This document shows positions 17,528 to 25,962 of a DNA stretch of 64,000 nt, piece by piece (positions within the stretch are counted from its first letter, which is position 1; the number at the start of each line of letters is the position of its first letter). Position numbers and translations under genes: made by a program. Below the pieces are notes generated by a model. The model was not told the origin of the DNA. It ran no database searches and was given only the letters and a program-made list of their open reading frames with translations. The DNA comes from Methylopila turkensis (lineage in GTDB: Bacteria > Pseudomonadota > Alphaproteobacteria > Rhizobiales > Methylopilaceae). The stretch covers positions 677,610 to 741,609 of the forward strand of contig NZ_BSFL01000001.1 of assembly GCF_027922325.1 (NCBI RefSeq), written 5' to 3'.

Positions 17528-18945
17528 CGAAGCTCCGCGGCGAGGCGGCTCCTGAAGAGGTCGACCTCGTCCGCCCGACCACGCTCGACCTCGGCCGCGA
17601 CCGCGACGACGTCCGCCTCGCCGAGCGCGCGGCCGACGATCTGGAGGCCGACCGGCATGCCGTCCGGGCAAAGCCCGGCGCGGACCGAAGCCGCCGGCTG
17701 GCCCGTCAGATTGAACGGGTAGGTGTAGAACACCCAGCTCACCAGCGTGCGGTCGGTCAGTCCCTCGGGAACATCGACGCCCGCCGGCACGCTCGCCTTC
17801 GGCAGCGTCGGCGACAGCAGGACGTCGTAGCGCTCGAAGAAGCGGCGCATCTGGTCGCGCAGCGCATAGCGACGGAAGACCTTGTCGTAGTAGTCGCGCA
17901 TCTCCTGCGCGAGCGCGGCCTCGAGCACGACGGCGACGGCCGGATCGAGCAGCTCGCGCTTGGTCTCGACCACGCTCCGGAGCCGCGTGCCGACGCCGGC
18001 GTAGAACTCGGCCATCCACAGGTCCTCGGGGTCGGCGTCGAACACCCGATCGACCTCATCGACGATGGCGCCGGCCTCGGCCAGCCGCTTCGCCGCCGCC
18101 ACCGCGATCGCGACCACCTCCGGGTCCGGCCGGGCGTAGCCCAGCGTGGGGCTCCACGCGATCCTCATCCCCTCGACGCCCCGGCCGACGGCGCCGAGCA
18201 CGTCCGGGACGGGCCCGGCGACCGCGAACGGATCGCGCGGGTCGTAGCCGGCGACCGCCGAGAACAGCAGCGCCGCGTCCTCGATCGAGCGCGCCATCGG
18301 GCCGACATGGGCGAGCGTCGGCGTCGCCGAGGTCGGCCACACCGCGACCCGGCCGAACTGGCCCTTGATGCCGGCGAGCCCGGTGAGGCTGCAGGGAATG
18401 CGGATCGAGCCGCCGCCGTCGGTGCCGAGCGCGAACGGCGTGATCCCGGCCGCGACCGAGGCCGCGGCGCCGGCGCTTGAGCCGCCGGGCGTCTTCGACA
18501 GGTCCCACGGGTGGCGGGTGATCCCGGTGAGCGGGCTGTCGCCGACCGGCTTGCAGCCGAATTCGGATGTCGTGGACTTGCCGATCAGGATCGCGCCGGC
18601 GGCCTTCGCGCGTTCGACCGCGGGCGCGTCGACCTCCGCCACGTTGTCGGCGGTCGCGCGGGATCCTGAGGCGTAACGCTTCCCTTTCACCGCCATCAGG
18701 TCCTTGGCGGAGAACGGCAGCCCGTGCAGCGGGCCGAGTTCGTCGCCGCGCATCACCGCGGCCTCGGCGCCCTGCGCGGCCGCCATCGCCTCGTCCTCCA
18801 TCAGCAGGAAGAAGGCGTTGAGGGTCCCTTGCGTCGCCGCCGCGCGATCGAGCGACCGCCGGGTGAGCTCCACCGGCGAGACGGCTCTGGTCGCCACGAG
18901 CCGCCGGAGTTCAGTCGCGCTCATGAAATCGAAGTCGGCGGACAT
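17524..18945 (-). CDS. Amidase (amidase-signature family)
   Basis: Hydrolyses an amide or related C-N bond through a Ser-cisSer-Lys triad. Lys is in FSAKDLMAVKG near residue 97, the cis-Ser in [14 protein letters not shown], and the nucleophilic Ser in TDGGGSIRIPCS. The 473-residue length is typical. GGAGAG lies upstream of ATG 18945. It is last in a minus-strand series running LivK, LivH, LivM-LivG, LivF, cyclase, amidase, and is separated from the cyclase by 160 bases holding a large stem-loop. Its stop overlaps the PQQ dehydrogenase stop in the shared tetranucleotide CTAG. The substrate is unknown; an imported amide is a reasonable guess. Confidence 0.9.
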   Translation of the reverse strand: MSADFDFMSATELRRLVATRAVSPVELTRRSLDRAAATQGTLNAFFLLMEDEAMAAAQGAEAAVMRGDELGPLHGLPFSAKDLMAVKGKRYASGSRATADNVAEVDAPAVERAKAAGAILIGKSTTSEFGCKPVGDSPLTGITRHPWDLSKTPGGSSAGAAASVAAGITPFALGTDGGGSIRIPCSLTGLAGIKGQFGRVAVWPTSATPTLAHVGPMARSIEDAALLFSAVAGYDPRDPFAVAGPVPDVLGAVGRGVEGMRIAWSPTLGYARPDPEVVAIAVAAAKRLAEAGAIVDEVDRVFDADPEDLWMAEFYAGVGTRLRSVVETKRELLDPAVAVVLEAALAQEMRDYYDKVFRRYALRDQMRRFFERYDVLLSPTLPKASVPAGVDVPEGLTDRTLVSWVFYTYPFNLTGQPAASVRAGLCPDGMPVGLQIVGRALGEADVVAVAAEVERGRADEVDLFRSRLAAELR

Positions 18946-19015
18946 GGGCGGCTCTCCGGATGAACCAGCGGGAGGTCGTCGGCGGGTGGGGCCGCCTCGG
19001 ACGGCGTCCCCTAAC

Positions 19016-19074
19016 GCCGGGCGTCCACGGCTTGACGGCGGCGCCCCCGCCGAAGCAAGCCGCGGACGCCCGGC
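19016..19074 (-). terminator. Large nested stem-loop between the cyclase and amidase genes
   Basis: Outer arms 19016-19034 and 19056-19074 pair over 18 of 19 positions (GCCGGGCGTCC and CGGCTTG with their complements, one A-C mismatch). The loop contains a second perfect stem, CGGCGG (19036-19041) with CCGCCG (19047-19052). It starts about 32 bases after the cyclase stop on the minus strand. There is no T-tract, so it may partly terminate the transcript or protect its 3' end. Confidence 0.6.
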
Positions 19075-19105
19075 AGGCGGCCGGCGAAGCCGGCGCGCAG
19101 GGGCG

Positions 19106-19801
19106 TCAGTTCACGATGGCGAAGGCGCGGACCGGCGAGCCAGAGCCGCCCTTGAACTTGATCGGCGCGCCGAAGAACTGGAATTCGCCGGCGCCGACCA
19201 GCTCCTGGAGGTTGACGAGCCACTCCCAGTGGCTGACGCCGAGATCGCGGCAGAGTCGGTGCTGGGCGAAGATGTCGTCGGTCGGCTTGTCGGTCGAGGG
19301 TCCTTCGACGCCGTGCATCTTGGAGCCGCGGTCATAGAGCCACTTCGTGGCTTCGACGGTGAGCAGCGGGTTCTTCCAGACCGAGTCGAGGCTCGGATAG
19401 TTGCGGGCGTGGAAGCCGGTGCAGAGCAGCACTATGTGGCCGTCGACCTTGACGCCGGCCTTCTCCTCGGCCGCCTCCATGTCGGCGACGGTGATGTCGC
19501 CGAGGTCGGGGATGTGGCGCAGGTCGAAGCAGAGCGCCTTGCCCATGAACATCTCAAGCGGCATCTCGTCGATCGGCTTGCCGTCGGGGTTCACGTGCTT
19601 GAACGCGTCCACATGGGTGCCGACGTGGTCGAGCATGGCGATGAAGTTCGTCTGGAAGGTCATCGCGTCGCCGGGCACGCCGAGGTTGAAGGACTTCGAA
19701 CGCTCGTGGCTGAGATGGGTGGTGATGACCGGCCGCTGGAACAGCTTGTGGGCCGGCATGTTGTCTTCGACGGTCAGGCTGAGATCGACGACGCGGGACA
19801 T
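19106..19801 (-). CDS. Cyclase-family metal-dependent hydrolase (kynurenine-formamidase-like)
   Basis: A 231-residue member of the cyclase/kynurenine formamidase family, which hydrolyses amide or lactone-type bonds using bound metal. DLSLTVEDNMP at the N-terminus and HVGTHVDAFKHVNPDG near residues 59-74 supply the HxGTHxDxxxH metal ligands. The start has AAGGAG upstream. It begins 42 bases after livF and sits with an amidase and an ABC importer, suggesting the group imports and hydrolyses an amide- or formamide-containing compound. A tryptophan pathway role is not supported by neighbours. Confidence 0.87.
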   Translation of the reverse strand: MSRVVDLSLTVEDNMPAHKLFQRPVITTHLSHERSKSFNLGVPGDAMTFQTNFIAMLDHVGTHVDAFKHVNPDGKPIDEMPLEMFMGKALCFDLRHIPDLGDITVADMEAAEEKAGVKVDGHIVLLCTGFHARNYPSLDSVWKNPLLTVEATKWLYDRGSKMHGVEGPSTDKPTDDIFAQHRLCRDLGVSHWEWLVNLQELVGAGEFQFFGAPIKFKGGSGSPVRAFAIVN

Positions 19802-19843
19802 GGATACGCTCCTTGGGGTGTTGTTCGATCGCGACGGCGCGGG

Positions 19844-20590
19844 CTAGTGCGCCTTGCCGAGGAAGGCGGCCATCACCTCCGGGTCGCGGGCGAGCTCCCG
19901 GGAGGGGCCCTCCTTCGCGACGATTCCGTTGGAGATGACGTAGGTGTGGTCGGCGATGGCGAGCGCGTGGGCGGCGAGCTGCTCGACCAGCAGGATGGTG
20001 AGCCCTTGGCGGTTCAGATCGCGCAGCACGCCGATGAGCTGGTCGACGATCTTCGGCGCGAGGCCGAGCGACAGCTCGTCGATCACGAACAGCTCGGGCT
20101 CCGCCATCAGGCCGCGGGCGATCGCGAGCATCTGCTGCTCGCCGCCCGACATGGAGCCGGCGAGCTGGCCGAGGCGCTCGCGAAGCCGCGGGAACATCTC
20201 CAGCACCCGCTCGCGGGTCTGGCGCGCGCGCTCGCCCTTGAGCCCGCCATGGACATAGGCGCCGAGCGTCAGGTTGTCGTCGACCGTCTGGTCGGGGAAC
20301 AGTAGCCGCCCCTCTGGCGCCATGACGAGGCCGCGGCGGACCTTGGCGTCGGCGGTCAGGCGCGTGGTGTCCTCGCCCCGGAACCGCACCTCGCCCCGGC
20401 TCGGCCGCACGAGGCCGGTCGCGCCGCGCACCAGCGACGACTTACCGGCGCCGTTCGCGCCGATGACCGCCACGAGCTGGCCGCGCTTCACGGTCATGGA
20501 CACGTCGCGCACGGCGACCGCCGCGCCATAGCGGATCTCGAGATTCCGGATCTCGAGCAGGGTCTCGTTCGGCGTCGCGGGGGCGCTCAC
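19844..20590 (-). CDS. livF: Branched-chain-amino-acid-type ABC transporter ATPase LivF
   Basis: One of two ATPases energising the importer. Walker A is GANGAGKSS, the signature is SMSGGEQQMLAIARGLM, and Walker B is LFVIDELSLGLAP. The short 248-residue length and this Walker B sequence are typical of LivF. The start is GTG 20590, overlapping the stop of the LivM-LivG gene as GTGA, so translation is coupled. The longer frame extending to 22000 is an out-of-frame shadow. Confidence 0.92.
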   Translation of the reverse strand: MSAPATPNETLLEIRNLEIRYGAAVAVRDVSMTVKRGQLVAVIGANGAGKSSLVRGATGLVRPSRGEVRFRGEDTTRLTADAKVRRGLVMAPEGRLLFPDQTVDDNLTLGAYVHGGLKGERARQTRERVLEMFPRLRERLGQLAGSMSGGEQQMLAIARGLMAEPELFVIDELSLGLAPKIVDQLIGVLRDLNRQGLTILLVEQLAAHALAIADHTYVISNGIVAKEGPSRELARDPEVMAAFLGKAH

Positions 20591-22383
20591 GACGCGGCCT
20601 CCGCGAACTCGCCGTGGGCGACGGGCGTGCCGAAGTAAGCCTCGATCACGCGGGGATCGTTCTGGACGACGCCGGGGCGGTCGCTCGCGATCACCTGGCC
20701 GTAATCCAGCACCGTCACCGTGTCGGCGACCGCCATGATCAGGTCGACATGGTGCTCGATCAGCAGAACCGAGACGCCCGAGGCCGCGATCTTCCGGATC
20801 ATCGCCGCAAGGTCGTCGATCTCTTGGGTGGTCAGGCCGGCGGCCGGCTCGTCCAGCAGCAGCAGGCGCGGCCGGGCGGCCAGCGCGCGGGCGATCTCGA
20901 GCCGGCGCTGCAGGCCGAACGGCAGGTAGCGGGCGGCCTCGTTGGCGTGCTCCGTCAGGCCGACGAAGGCGAGCAGGCCGACCGCCGCCGCGCGCAGGGC
21001 CCGCTCCTCGCGGCGCTGCCGCGGGGTGCGCAGCAGGGCGTCGGCGAGCCCGTAGCTGAGCCCGATCTGGCCGCCGACCATGACGTTCTCGATCACGGTG
21101 AGGTCGCCGAACAGTTCGGTGTTCTGGAAGGTGCGGGCGAGGCCGAGCTTCGCGATCTCGTGCTGGCGCTTGCCCGTGAGGTCCTCGCCGTCGATCCCGA
21201 ACGAGCCAGACGTCGGCCGGTAGACGCCCGAGATCGCGTTGACGAAGGTGGACTTGCCGGCGCCGTTCGGCCCGATCAGCGCATGCACCTCGCCGCCTTT
21301 CACTCGGACATTCGCGGCCGAGAGCGCCGTAAGCCCGCCGAACCGGACCGTCAGCCCGTCCGTGACGAGCTCGGCGGTGGCCCCGCGGGCGGCGGGCGCG
21401 AGGTCCGCCTGGGCCGACGCGATCTCCGCCTCGGAAAGTCCGCGCGCCGGAGGCCTCAGCCGCTTCAGCACGAAGCCGGCCGTTCCGAGCACGCCGCGCG
21501 GCAGCACGAACATCACGATCAGCAGCAGCGCGCCGTAGGCGAATTTCTGCCAGAGCTGGAACTCCTGCAGGTACTCCGGCAGGTAGGTCAGCGTGAAGGC
21601 GCCCAGCACCGGGCCGAAGGTGGTCGCCGCGCCGCCGAGGATCACCATCAGTAGGAAGCGGACGCTGTCGGAGAAGGTGAAGATGTCCGGCGAGATGTAC
21701 TGGTTCAGGAAGCTGTAGAACACCCCGGCGACGCCCGCCGTCACCGCCGCCGCCACGAAGGCGAGGATGCGCATCCCGGTGGCGTTGATCCCGAGCGAGC
21801 GCGCCGCGATCTCGCTCTGGGAGACGGCGAGCATGGCGCGGCCGTAGGCGGAGACCTTGAGGTTGTGCGCGGCGAGCGTGGCGAGCAGCAGCGTCACCGC
21901 AAGCACGCCGTAGAAGCCATAGCCGGAGAGCTCGTAGCCGAGCACGTTCGGCATGGGCACGCCGCTGAGGCCGGTCGTGCCGCCGGTGAGCGACGACCAC
22001 TCGATCGCGACGTTCTCGACGATGATGCCGAAGGCGATGGTGACGACCGCGAGATAGACGCCGCGCACCCGGACCGTCGGATAGGCGAGCGCGACGCCGG
22101 CGACGCCGGCCACCACCGCGGCGCCGATCGAGGCCGTTATCAGGTCCGCGCCGAGACGGACCGCGAGAATCGCGCCCGTATAGGAGCCGAGCGCGAACAG
22201 GCCGGCCTGGCCGAGCGAGACGAGGCCGGTGAGGCCGACCAGCACGTTCAGGCCGACCGCGATCAGACCGTAGATCAGGAACAGCATGAACAGGCGGAGT
22301 TCGTACTCGTTCTCCGCGGTGAGCGGCACGGCGACGAGCAGACCCGCGAGGGCGATGAAGCCGAGGAGGTGCAGCCGGCTCAT
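20587..22383 (-). CDS. Fused ABC transporter permease/ATPase LivM-LivG
   Basis: A 598-residue fusion. Residues 1-330 form the LivM permease: several hydrophobic helices, GLNVLVGLTGLVSLGQAGLFALGSY near 45 and the conserved AARSLGIN near 200. Residues about 345-598 are the LivG ATPase: Walker A GPNGAGKSTF, LARTFQNTELF, and Walker B LLLLDEPAAGL. The signature region is FGLQRRLEIARAL, with LPFG in place of the usual LSYG. The start ATG 22383 overlaps the livH stop as ATGA. Such fusions are known in proteobacteria, although the two proteins are usually separate. Confidence 0.9.
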   Translation of the reverse strand: MSRLHLLGFIALAGLLVAVPLTAENEYELRLFMLFLIYGLIAVGLNVLVGLTGLVSLGQAGLFALGSYTGAILAVRLGADLITASIGAAVVAGVAGVALAYPTVRVRGVYLAVVTIAFGIIVENVAIEWSSLTGGTTGLSGVPMPNVLGYELSGYGFYGVLAVTLLLATLAAHNLKVSAYGRAMLAVSQSEIAARSLGINATGMRILAFVAAAVTAGVAGVFYSFLNQYISPDIFTFSDSVRFLLMVILGGAATTFGPVLGAFTLTYLPEYLQEFQLWQKFAYGALLLIVMFVLPRGVLGTAGFVLKRLRPPARGLSEAEIASAQADLAPAARGATAELVTDGLTVRFGGLTALSAANVRVKGGEVHALIGPNGAGKSTFVNAISGVYRPTSGSFGIDGEDLTGKRQHEIAKLGLARTFQNTELFGDLTVIENVMVGGQIGLSYGLADALLRTPRQRREERALRAAAVGLLAFVGLTEHANEAARYLPFGLQRRLEIARALAARPRLLLLDEPAAGLTTQEIDDLAAMIRKIAASGVSVLLIEHHVDLIMAVADTVTVLDYGQVIASDRPGVVQNDPRVIEAYFGTPVAHGEFAEAAS

Positions 22384-23255
22384 ACCTTCACCGTCTCGCG
22401 CTTGCCGAACAGGCCCTGCGGAAAGGCGAGCAGCACCGCGATCATCACGCCGAAGGCGACGATCTCGCGCGCGGCGGTCGAGATGTAGCCCTCGACGAAT
22501 TTCTCCAGCACGCCGAAGGCGAGGCCGGCGACGAGGACGCCGGGCGCGCTCGTGATGCCGCCGATGATCGCGACCGCGAAGCCCTTGAGGCCGATCAGCA
22601 CGCCCATGGTGGCGGAGGCCTGGATGACGGGAGCGACGAGGACGCCGGCGCCGGCGCCGAGCACCGCAGCGATGCCGAAGGACAGCGCCACGATGCGGTT
22701 GACGTTGATCCCCATCAGCGCGGCCGCTCGCTTGTCGTGGGCGACGGCCCGCATGGCGCGGCCGACCAGCGTGCGCTTCTGGGCGAGGCCGAGGCCGAGC
22801 GTGAGCAGCACCGCGACAGCAGGGATCAGCAGCTCCTGCGGATAGACGCCCGCGCCGAAAACGCTGATCGGCCGATCGACGCCCGGCGAAGGCAGCGCCC
22901 GGGAGAAGCCGCCGAACTGCATGGTGGCGAGGCTCTCCGCCATGATGCCGATCGCGATCGTCGCAAGCATCCAGCCGATCGAGTTGGCCTCCGCCGTGAA
23001 CGGCCGCACGGCGATCCGTTCGAGCGCGACGCCGAACACCGCGCCGGCGAGGATCGACAGCGAGCAGGCGAGCCAGACCGGCATTCCGGCGTCGACGCCG
23101 AGCACGGCGAGGACCGCGCCGATCATCAGCGTATCGCCATGGGCGAAGTTCACCGCCTTGGCGGTCGACCACATGATGTGGAAACCGAGCGCGACGAGCG
23201 CGTAGACGCCGCCGATGGCGAGGCCGGACAGCGTGTATTGCAGGACTGTGGTCAT
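22380..23255 (-). CDS. livH: Branched-chain-amino-acid-type ABC transporter permease LivH
   Basis: A 291-residue inner-membrane permease with multiple hydrophobic helices. LivH hallmarks are LSGLAIGGVYALVALGF at the N-terminus, the helix-loop FAHGDTLMIGAVLA, and GRAMRAVAHDKRAAALMGIN near 165. It pairs with the LivM half of the downstream fusion. The ribosome site is weak. The 140-base gap from livK contains two stem-loops that may lower permease expression relative to the binding protein. Confidence 0.92.
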   Translation of the reverse strand: MTTVLQYTLSGLAIGGVYALVALGFHIMWSTAKAVNFAHGDTLMIGAVLAVLGVDAGMPVWLACSLSILAGAVFGVALERIAVRPFTAEANSIGWMLATIAIGIMAESLATMQFGGFSRALPSPGVDRPISVFGAGVYPQELLIPAVAVLLTLGLGLAQKRTLVGRAMRAVAHDKRAAALMGINVNRIVALSFGIAAVLGAGAGVLVAPVIQASATMGVLIGLKGFAVAIIGGITSAPGVLVAGLAFGVLEKFVEGYISTAAREIVAFGVMIAVLLAFPQGLFGKRETVKV

Positions 23256-23287
23256 GGGCTGGGCTGCTCTGCGTCAGACGTCGCGGA

Positions 23288-23307
23288 CGGCTCCGGGGTG
23301 GGAGCCG
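23288..23307 (-). other. Stem-loop between livK and livH, proximal to livH
   Basis: CGGCTCC (23288-23294) and GGAGCCG (23301-23307) form a perfect 7-bp stem with loop GGGGTG. It lies in the transcribed livK-livH spacer, about 30 bases before the livH start, and could affect translation initiation or processing. Confidence 0.4.
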
Positions 23308-23358
23308 CCCGCGCCCGTTCGGGCCGAAGGTTGGGACGACGGTCCGAAGGGTTCGAGA

Positions 23359-23389
23359 ACGGCGGCCGCGCGGACAGGCGGGCCGCCGT
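23359..23389 (-). terminator. Stem-loop directly after livK, possible partial terminator
   Basis: ACGGCGGCC (23359-23367) and GGCCGCCGT (23381-23389) form a perfect 9-bp stem seven bases after the livK stop. There is no T-tract. Such hairpins after binding-protein genes commonly give more binding protein than permease; that function is inferred here. Confidence 0.5.
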
Positions 23390-23395
23390 CCGGGG

Positions 23396-24592
23396 TCAGT
23401 TGGTCTTGCCGTAGGGCGTCTGCTCGATCGGCAGCAGCTTGCCATCCTGCCAGGCGGTGAGCTTGTAGTACTTGGGCAGGATGGCGTCCTGACGCTCCGG
23501 GTCGGAGGCGTCGAAGGCGGGATCGTAGTTCGCCACGAGGCCTTCGAGCTTCACCTGGTAGAGCGCCTCGCGCACCTTGGCCCAGTCGTAGGCGCCCGCC
23601 TTCTCGATCGCCTGCGCGATGATGTAGACGGCGTCGTAGGCGTTGCCCACGCCCGAGCTCATCTTGATGTCCTGCGGATTCTTGAGACCGTACTTCGCGG
23701 AGATCTTGTCCCAGAGCGCCTTCTTCTTCGGGTCCATCTCGCCCATGAAGGTGTAGGTCTGGACGACCTGGACGCCGTTGGCGAGCGGGCCTGCGAGTTC
23801 GCCGAGATTGCCGGCGATGCCCCAGGCGCCGATGATCGTCGGCTTGTAGCCGACCTTGTCCATCGAGCGCAGGATCTGGTTGCCCTCGCGGTCGAGCGCC
23901 CAGAACAGCACCACGTCGGCCCCGGCGTCGCGCGCGCGGATCGCCTGGGGCGTCATGTCCTGATCATTCCAGTTGAAGGTCTCGGTCGCGACGAGCTCCT
24001 TGCCGGCGGCCTTCATCGCCGCCTGCACGTCCGGCAGCGCGCCGTTGCCCCAGCCGGTGTTCTCGTAGAAGAACGCGACCTTGCCGGTCTTGGACTGCGC
24101 CATCGCCTTCTCGACAAGGAAGCGGGCGACCCATTTGTCCTTGGCGGAGACGCGGAACATATAGTTTGGCGACCGGCCGTTCTCGATCGCCTTGGTGTTG
24201 GCCGCAAGCACGCCGACGAAGGGAATGCCGATCGCGTTCACGGGCTCGGCCTGCGCCACCGACACGGTGGAGTGGTAGCCGCCGAGGATCGCGACGCATT
24301 TGTCGGCGAACGCGATGCGGCGGGTGTTGTCGACGCCGCGCGGCGGCGCGCCGGTGTCGTCGTACTGGATCAGCTTCAGCGGCTCGCCCAGCACGCCGCC
24401 CTTGGCGTTGATCTCCTCGATCGCGATCTCGGCGCCCATCTTGATGGCCGCCCCGCCGAAGGCCGCAGGCCCAGTCGTCGCGACCGAGTTTCCAATACAA
24501 GCCGCCTTCTGCGCCAGCGCAGCCGTTGGAGAGAGCGCGATCCCCACAAACGCCAGCCAGCGAAACGCATGCGATAATCTGGACGACGTCAT
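23396..24592 (-). CDS. ABC transporter periplasmic substrate-binding protein (LivK family)
   Basis: A 398-residue periplasmic binding protein. It has a signal peptide (about 1-28, FVGIALSPTAALAQ) followed by the type I periplasmic-binding fold (IGNSVATTGPAAFGGAAIKMGAEIAIEEINAKGG). Family features include YDDTGAPPRGVDNTRRI and AVIYI-like C-terminal stretches (NAYDAVYIIAQAIEKAG). GGAGAG precedes ATG 24592. Neighbouring amidase and cyclase genes suggest that its ligand may be an amide or amino-acid derivative rather than leucine. Confidence 0.9.
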   Translation of the reverse strand: MTSSRLSHAFRWLAFVGIALSPTAALAQKAACIGNSVATTGPAAFGGAAIKMGAEIAIEEINAKGGVLGEPLKLIQYDDTGAPPRGVDNTRRIAFADKCVAILGGYHSTVSVAQAEPVNAIGIPFVGVLAANTKAIENGRSPNYMFRVSAKDKWVARFLVEKAMAQSKTGKVAFFYENTGWGNGALPDVQAAMKAAGKELVATETFNWNDQDMTPQAIRARDAGADVVLFWALDREGNQILRSMDKVGYKPTIIGAWGIAGNLGELAGPLANGVQVVQTYTFMGEMDPKKKALWDKISAKYGLKNPQDIKMSSGVGNAYDAVYIIAQAIEKAGAYDWAKVREALYQVKLEGLVANYDPAFDASDPERQDAILPKYYKLTAWQDGKLLPIEQTPYGKTN

Positions 24593-24896
24593 GGTTTCTC
24601 TCTCCGAGATCATACCGCGCTGCGGCTTAATGGATGCGCATATCTTCGCGCCGTATCTGAGGCTGACGGAGACGCGCCTCACGATCAAAGACGGTTTTCC
24701 GATGACAGCTATCGGCTCCGCCTATGACTTAAAGTTTGCGCAGACAATAAAGCCACATCTAATCGTATATCGCATTGTTTTGAAATAATTTTTTCAACAG
24801 TGCGAGCCATAATCTATGCATATGATATAATTCTAGGCAGGCCTCAGAAACCGCCGTCATGCAGGCTTCTGACCTCAATCGCGAGGATCGTCTCCC
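24593..24896. promoter_or_regulatory. Divergent livK / LysR control region
   Basis: A 304-base AT-rich intergenic region between divergent genes, the usual site of LysR binding. It contains the 8-bp palindrome TATGCATA (24815-24822) next to a TATAAT-like hexamer (24826-24831) reading towards the regulator. On the livK strand TTGTCT, 17 bases, TAGGCG is a weak promoter candidate. I could not define a clear T-N11-A box. Confidence 0.45.
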
Positions 24897-25856
24897 ATGG
24901 ATTTGCGCCAGCTCCGCTACTTCGTGCAGATCGCCGAGAGCGGAAACTTCTCCCGCGCGGCGGAGGTGTTGCGCGTCGCCCAGCCCTCGCTCAGCCAGCA
25001 GATCCGCAATCTGGAGGAGGAGCTCGGCGTTGAGCTCCTGATCCGGCACGCGCGCGGAGTGACGACGACCGAGCTCGGCCAGCGGTTCTGCGAGCGAGCG
25101 CGTCGCATTCTCGAAGAGGCCGACGGCGCGAAGGCCGACCTGCGCTCGCTCGCGGAAAGCCCCGCCGGCCGCGTCTCGGTTGGCCTGCCCACCTCCGCCG
25201 CCCGCGGGCTGGCGCCCCATCTCTACCAGGCCTTCGCGAAGCGCCTGCCGAACGTCCGGCTGCATGTGGTCGAGGCGATGAGCGGCTATCTCGACGAGCT
25301 CATCCAGGCCGGCCGCCTCGACGTCGCGCTGCTTTACGACCACAAGGCGTTCGAGAACGTCGCTTGGACGGAGATGATGGTCGAGGAGCTGTTCCTGTTC
25401 GTGCCCACGGGGCATGCGCTGGCCGCCCGCGGCGAGATCGCGTTCGCCCGGCTGTTCGACCTGCCGCTGGTGCTGCCCGGCCGGCCCAATGTGCTGCGGA
25501 CCGTGATCGAGCAGATCGCCGCGCGCAACGACCTGACGCCGCGCGCGGTCGACTGCGACAGCCTGCCTGCGATCGCCAGCATGGTGCGCTCCGGCGGCTT
25601 CGTCGGGGTCATGCCGCGCTTCGCCTTCGCCGACGAAATCGAGCGCGGCGAACTCGACACCGTGCGCATCGTCGATCCGACGCCGTCGTGGCGGTTGTCG
25701 GTCGTGGTGTCGAAGCGCACGCTCAACCTCCGCATCGCCGACCTGACGGCGCGGCTTATGGCGGACGTGATCGCCGAGCTCGTCCGCCAGGGACTTTGGC
25801 CCGCGAAGCTGACCACGCTCGACCGCCAGACCGCCGCGAAGCGAAGGACGGGGTGA
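24897..25856 (+). CDS. LysR-family transcription regulator
   Basis: A 319-residue regulator. The N-terminal winged helix-turn-helix (MDLRQLRYFVQIAESGNFSR, AAEVLRVAQPSLSQQIRNLE) is followed by an inducer-binding domain starting near residue 95 ([17 protein letters not shown]). It resembles the Nac/Cbl side of the family. Being divergent from the Liv-type operon, it most likely controls that operon and itself. The following MHS transporter, 106 bases downstream, may be part of the same regulon. Confidence 0.9.
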   Translation: MDLRQLRYFVQIAESGNFSRAAEVLRVAQPSLSQQIRNLEEELGVELLIRHARGVTTTELGQRFCERARRILEEADGAKADLRSLAESPAGRVSVGLPTSAARGLAPHLYQAFAKRLPNVRLHVVEAMSGYLDELIQAGRLDVALLYDHKAFENVAWTEMMVEELFLFVPTGHALAARGEIAFARLFDLPLVLPGRPNVLRTVIEQIAARNDLTPRAVDCDSLPAIASMVRSGGFVGVMPRFAFADEIERGELDTVRIVDPTPSWRLSVVVSKRTLNLRIADLTARLMADVIAELVRQGLWPAKLTTLDRQTAAKRRTG

Positions 25857-25962
25857 ATTCAGCCCCGACGACGCGCGTCTGACGCTTGTCGCGATTGTGC
25901 GGGAACGCCAACGACGGTAAGGCCATGCGCTTTCCGCCAAGCTCCGCCGAAAGCGCCGCCTC

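Noticed and set aside
15704..18019. 771-codon open frame on the minus strand
   Set aside because: Antisense to the PQQ dehydrogenase and out of frame with the amidase; low-complexity Arg/Ala/Gly composition.
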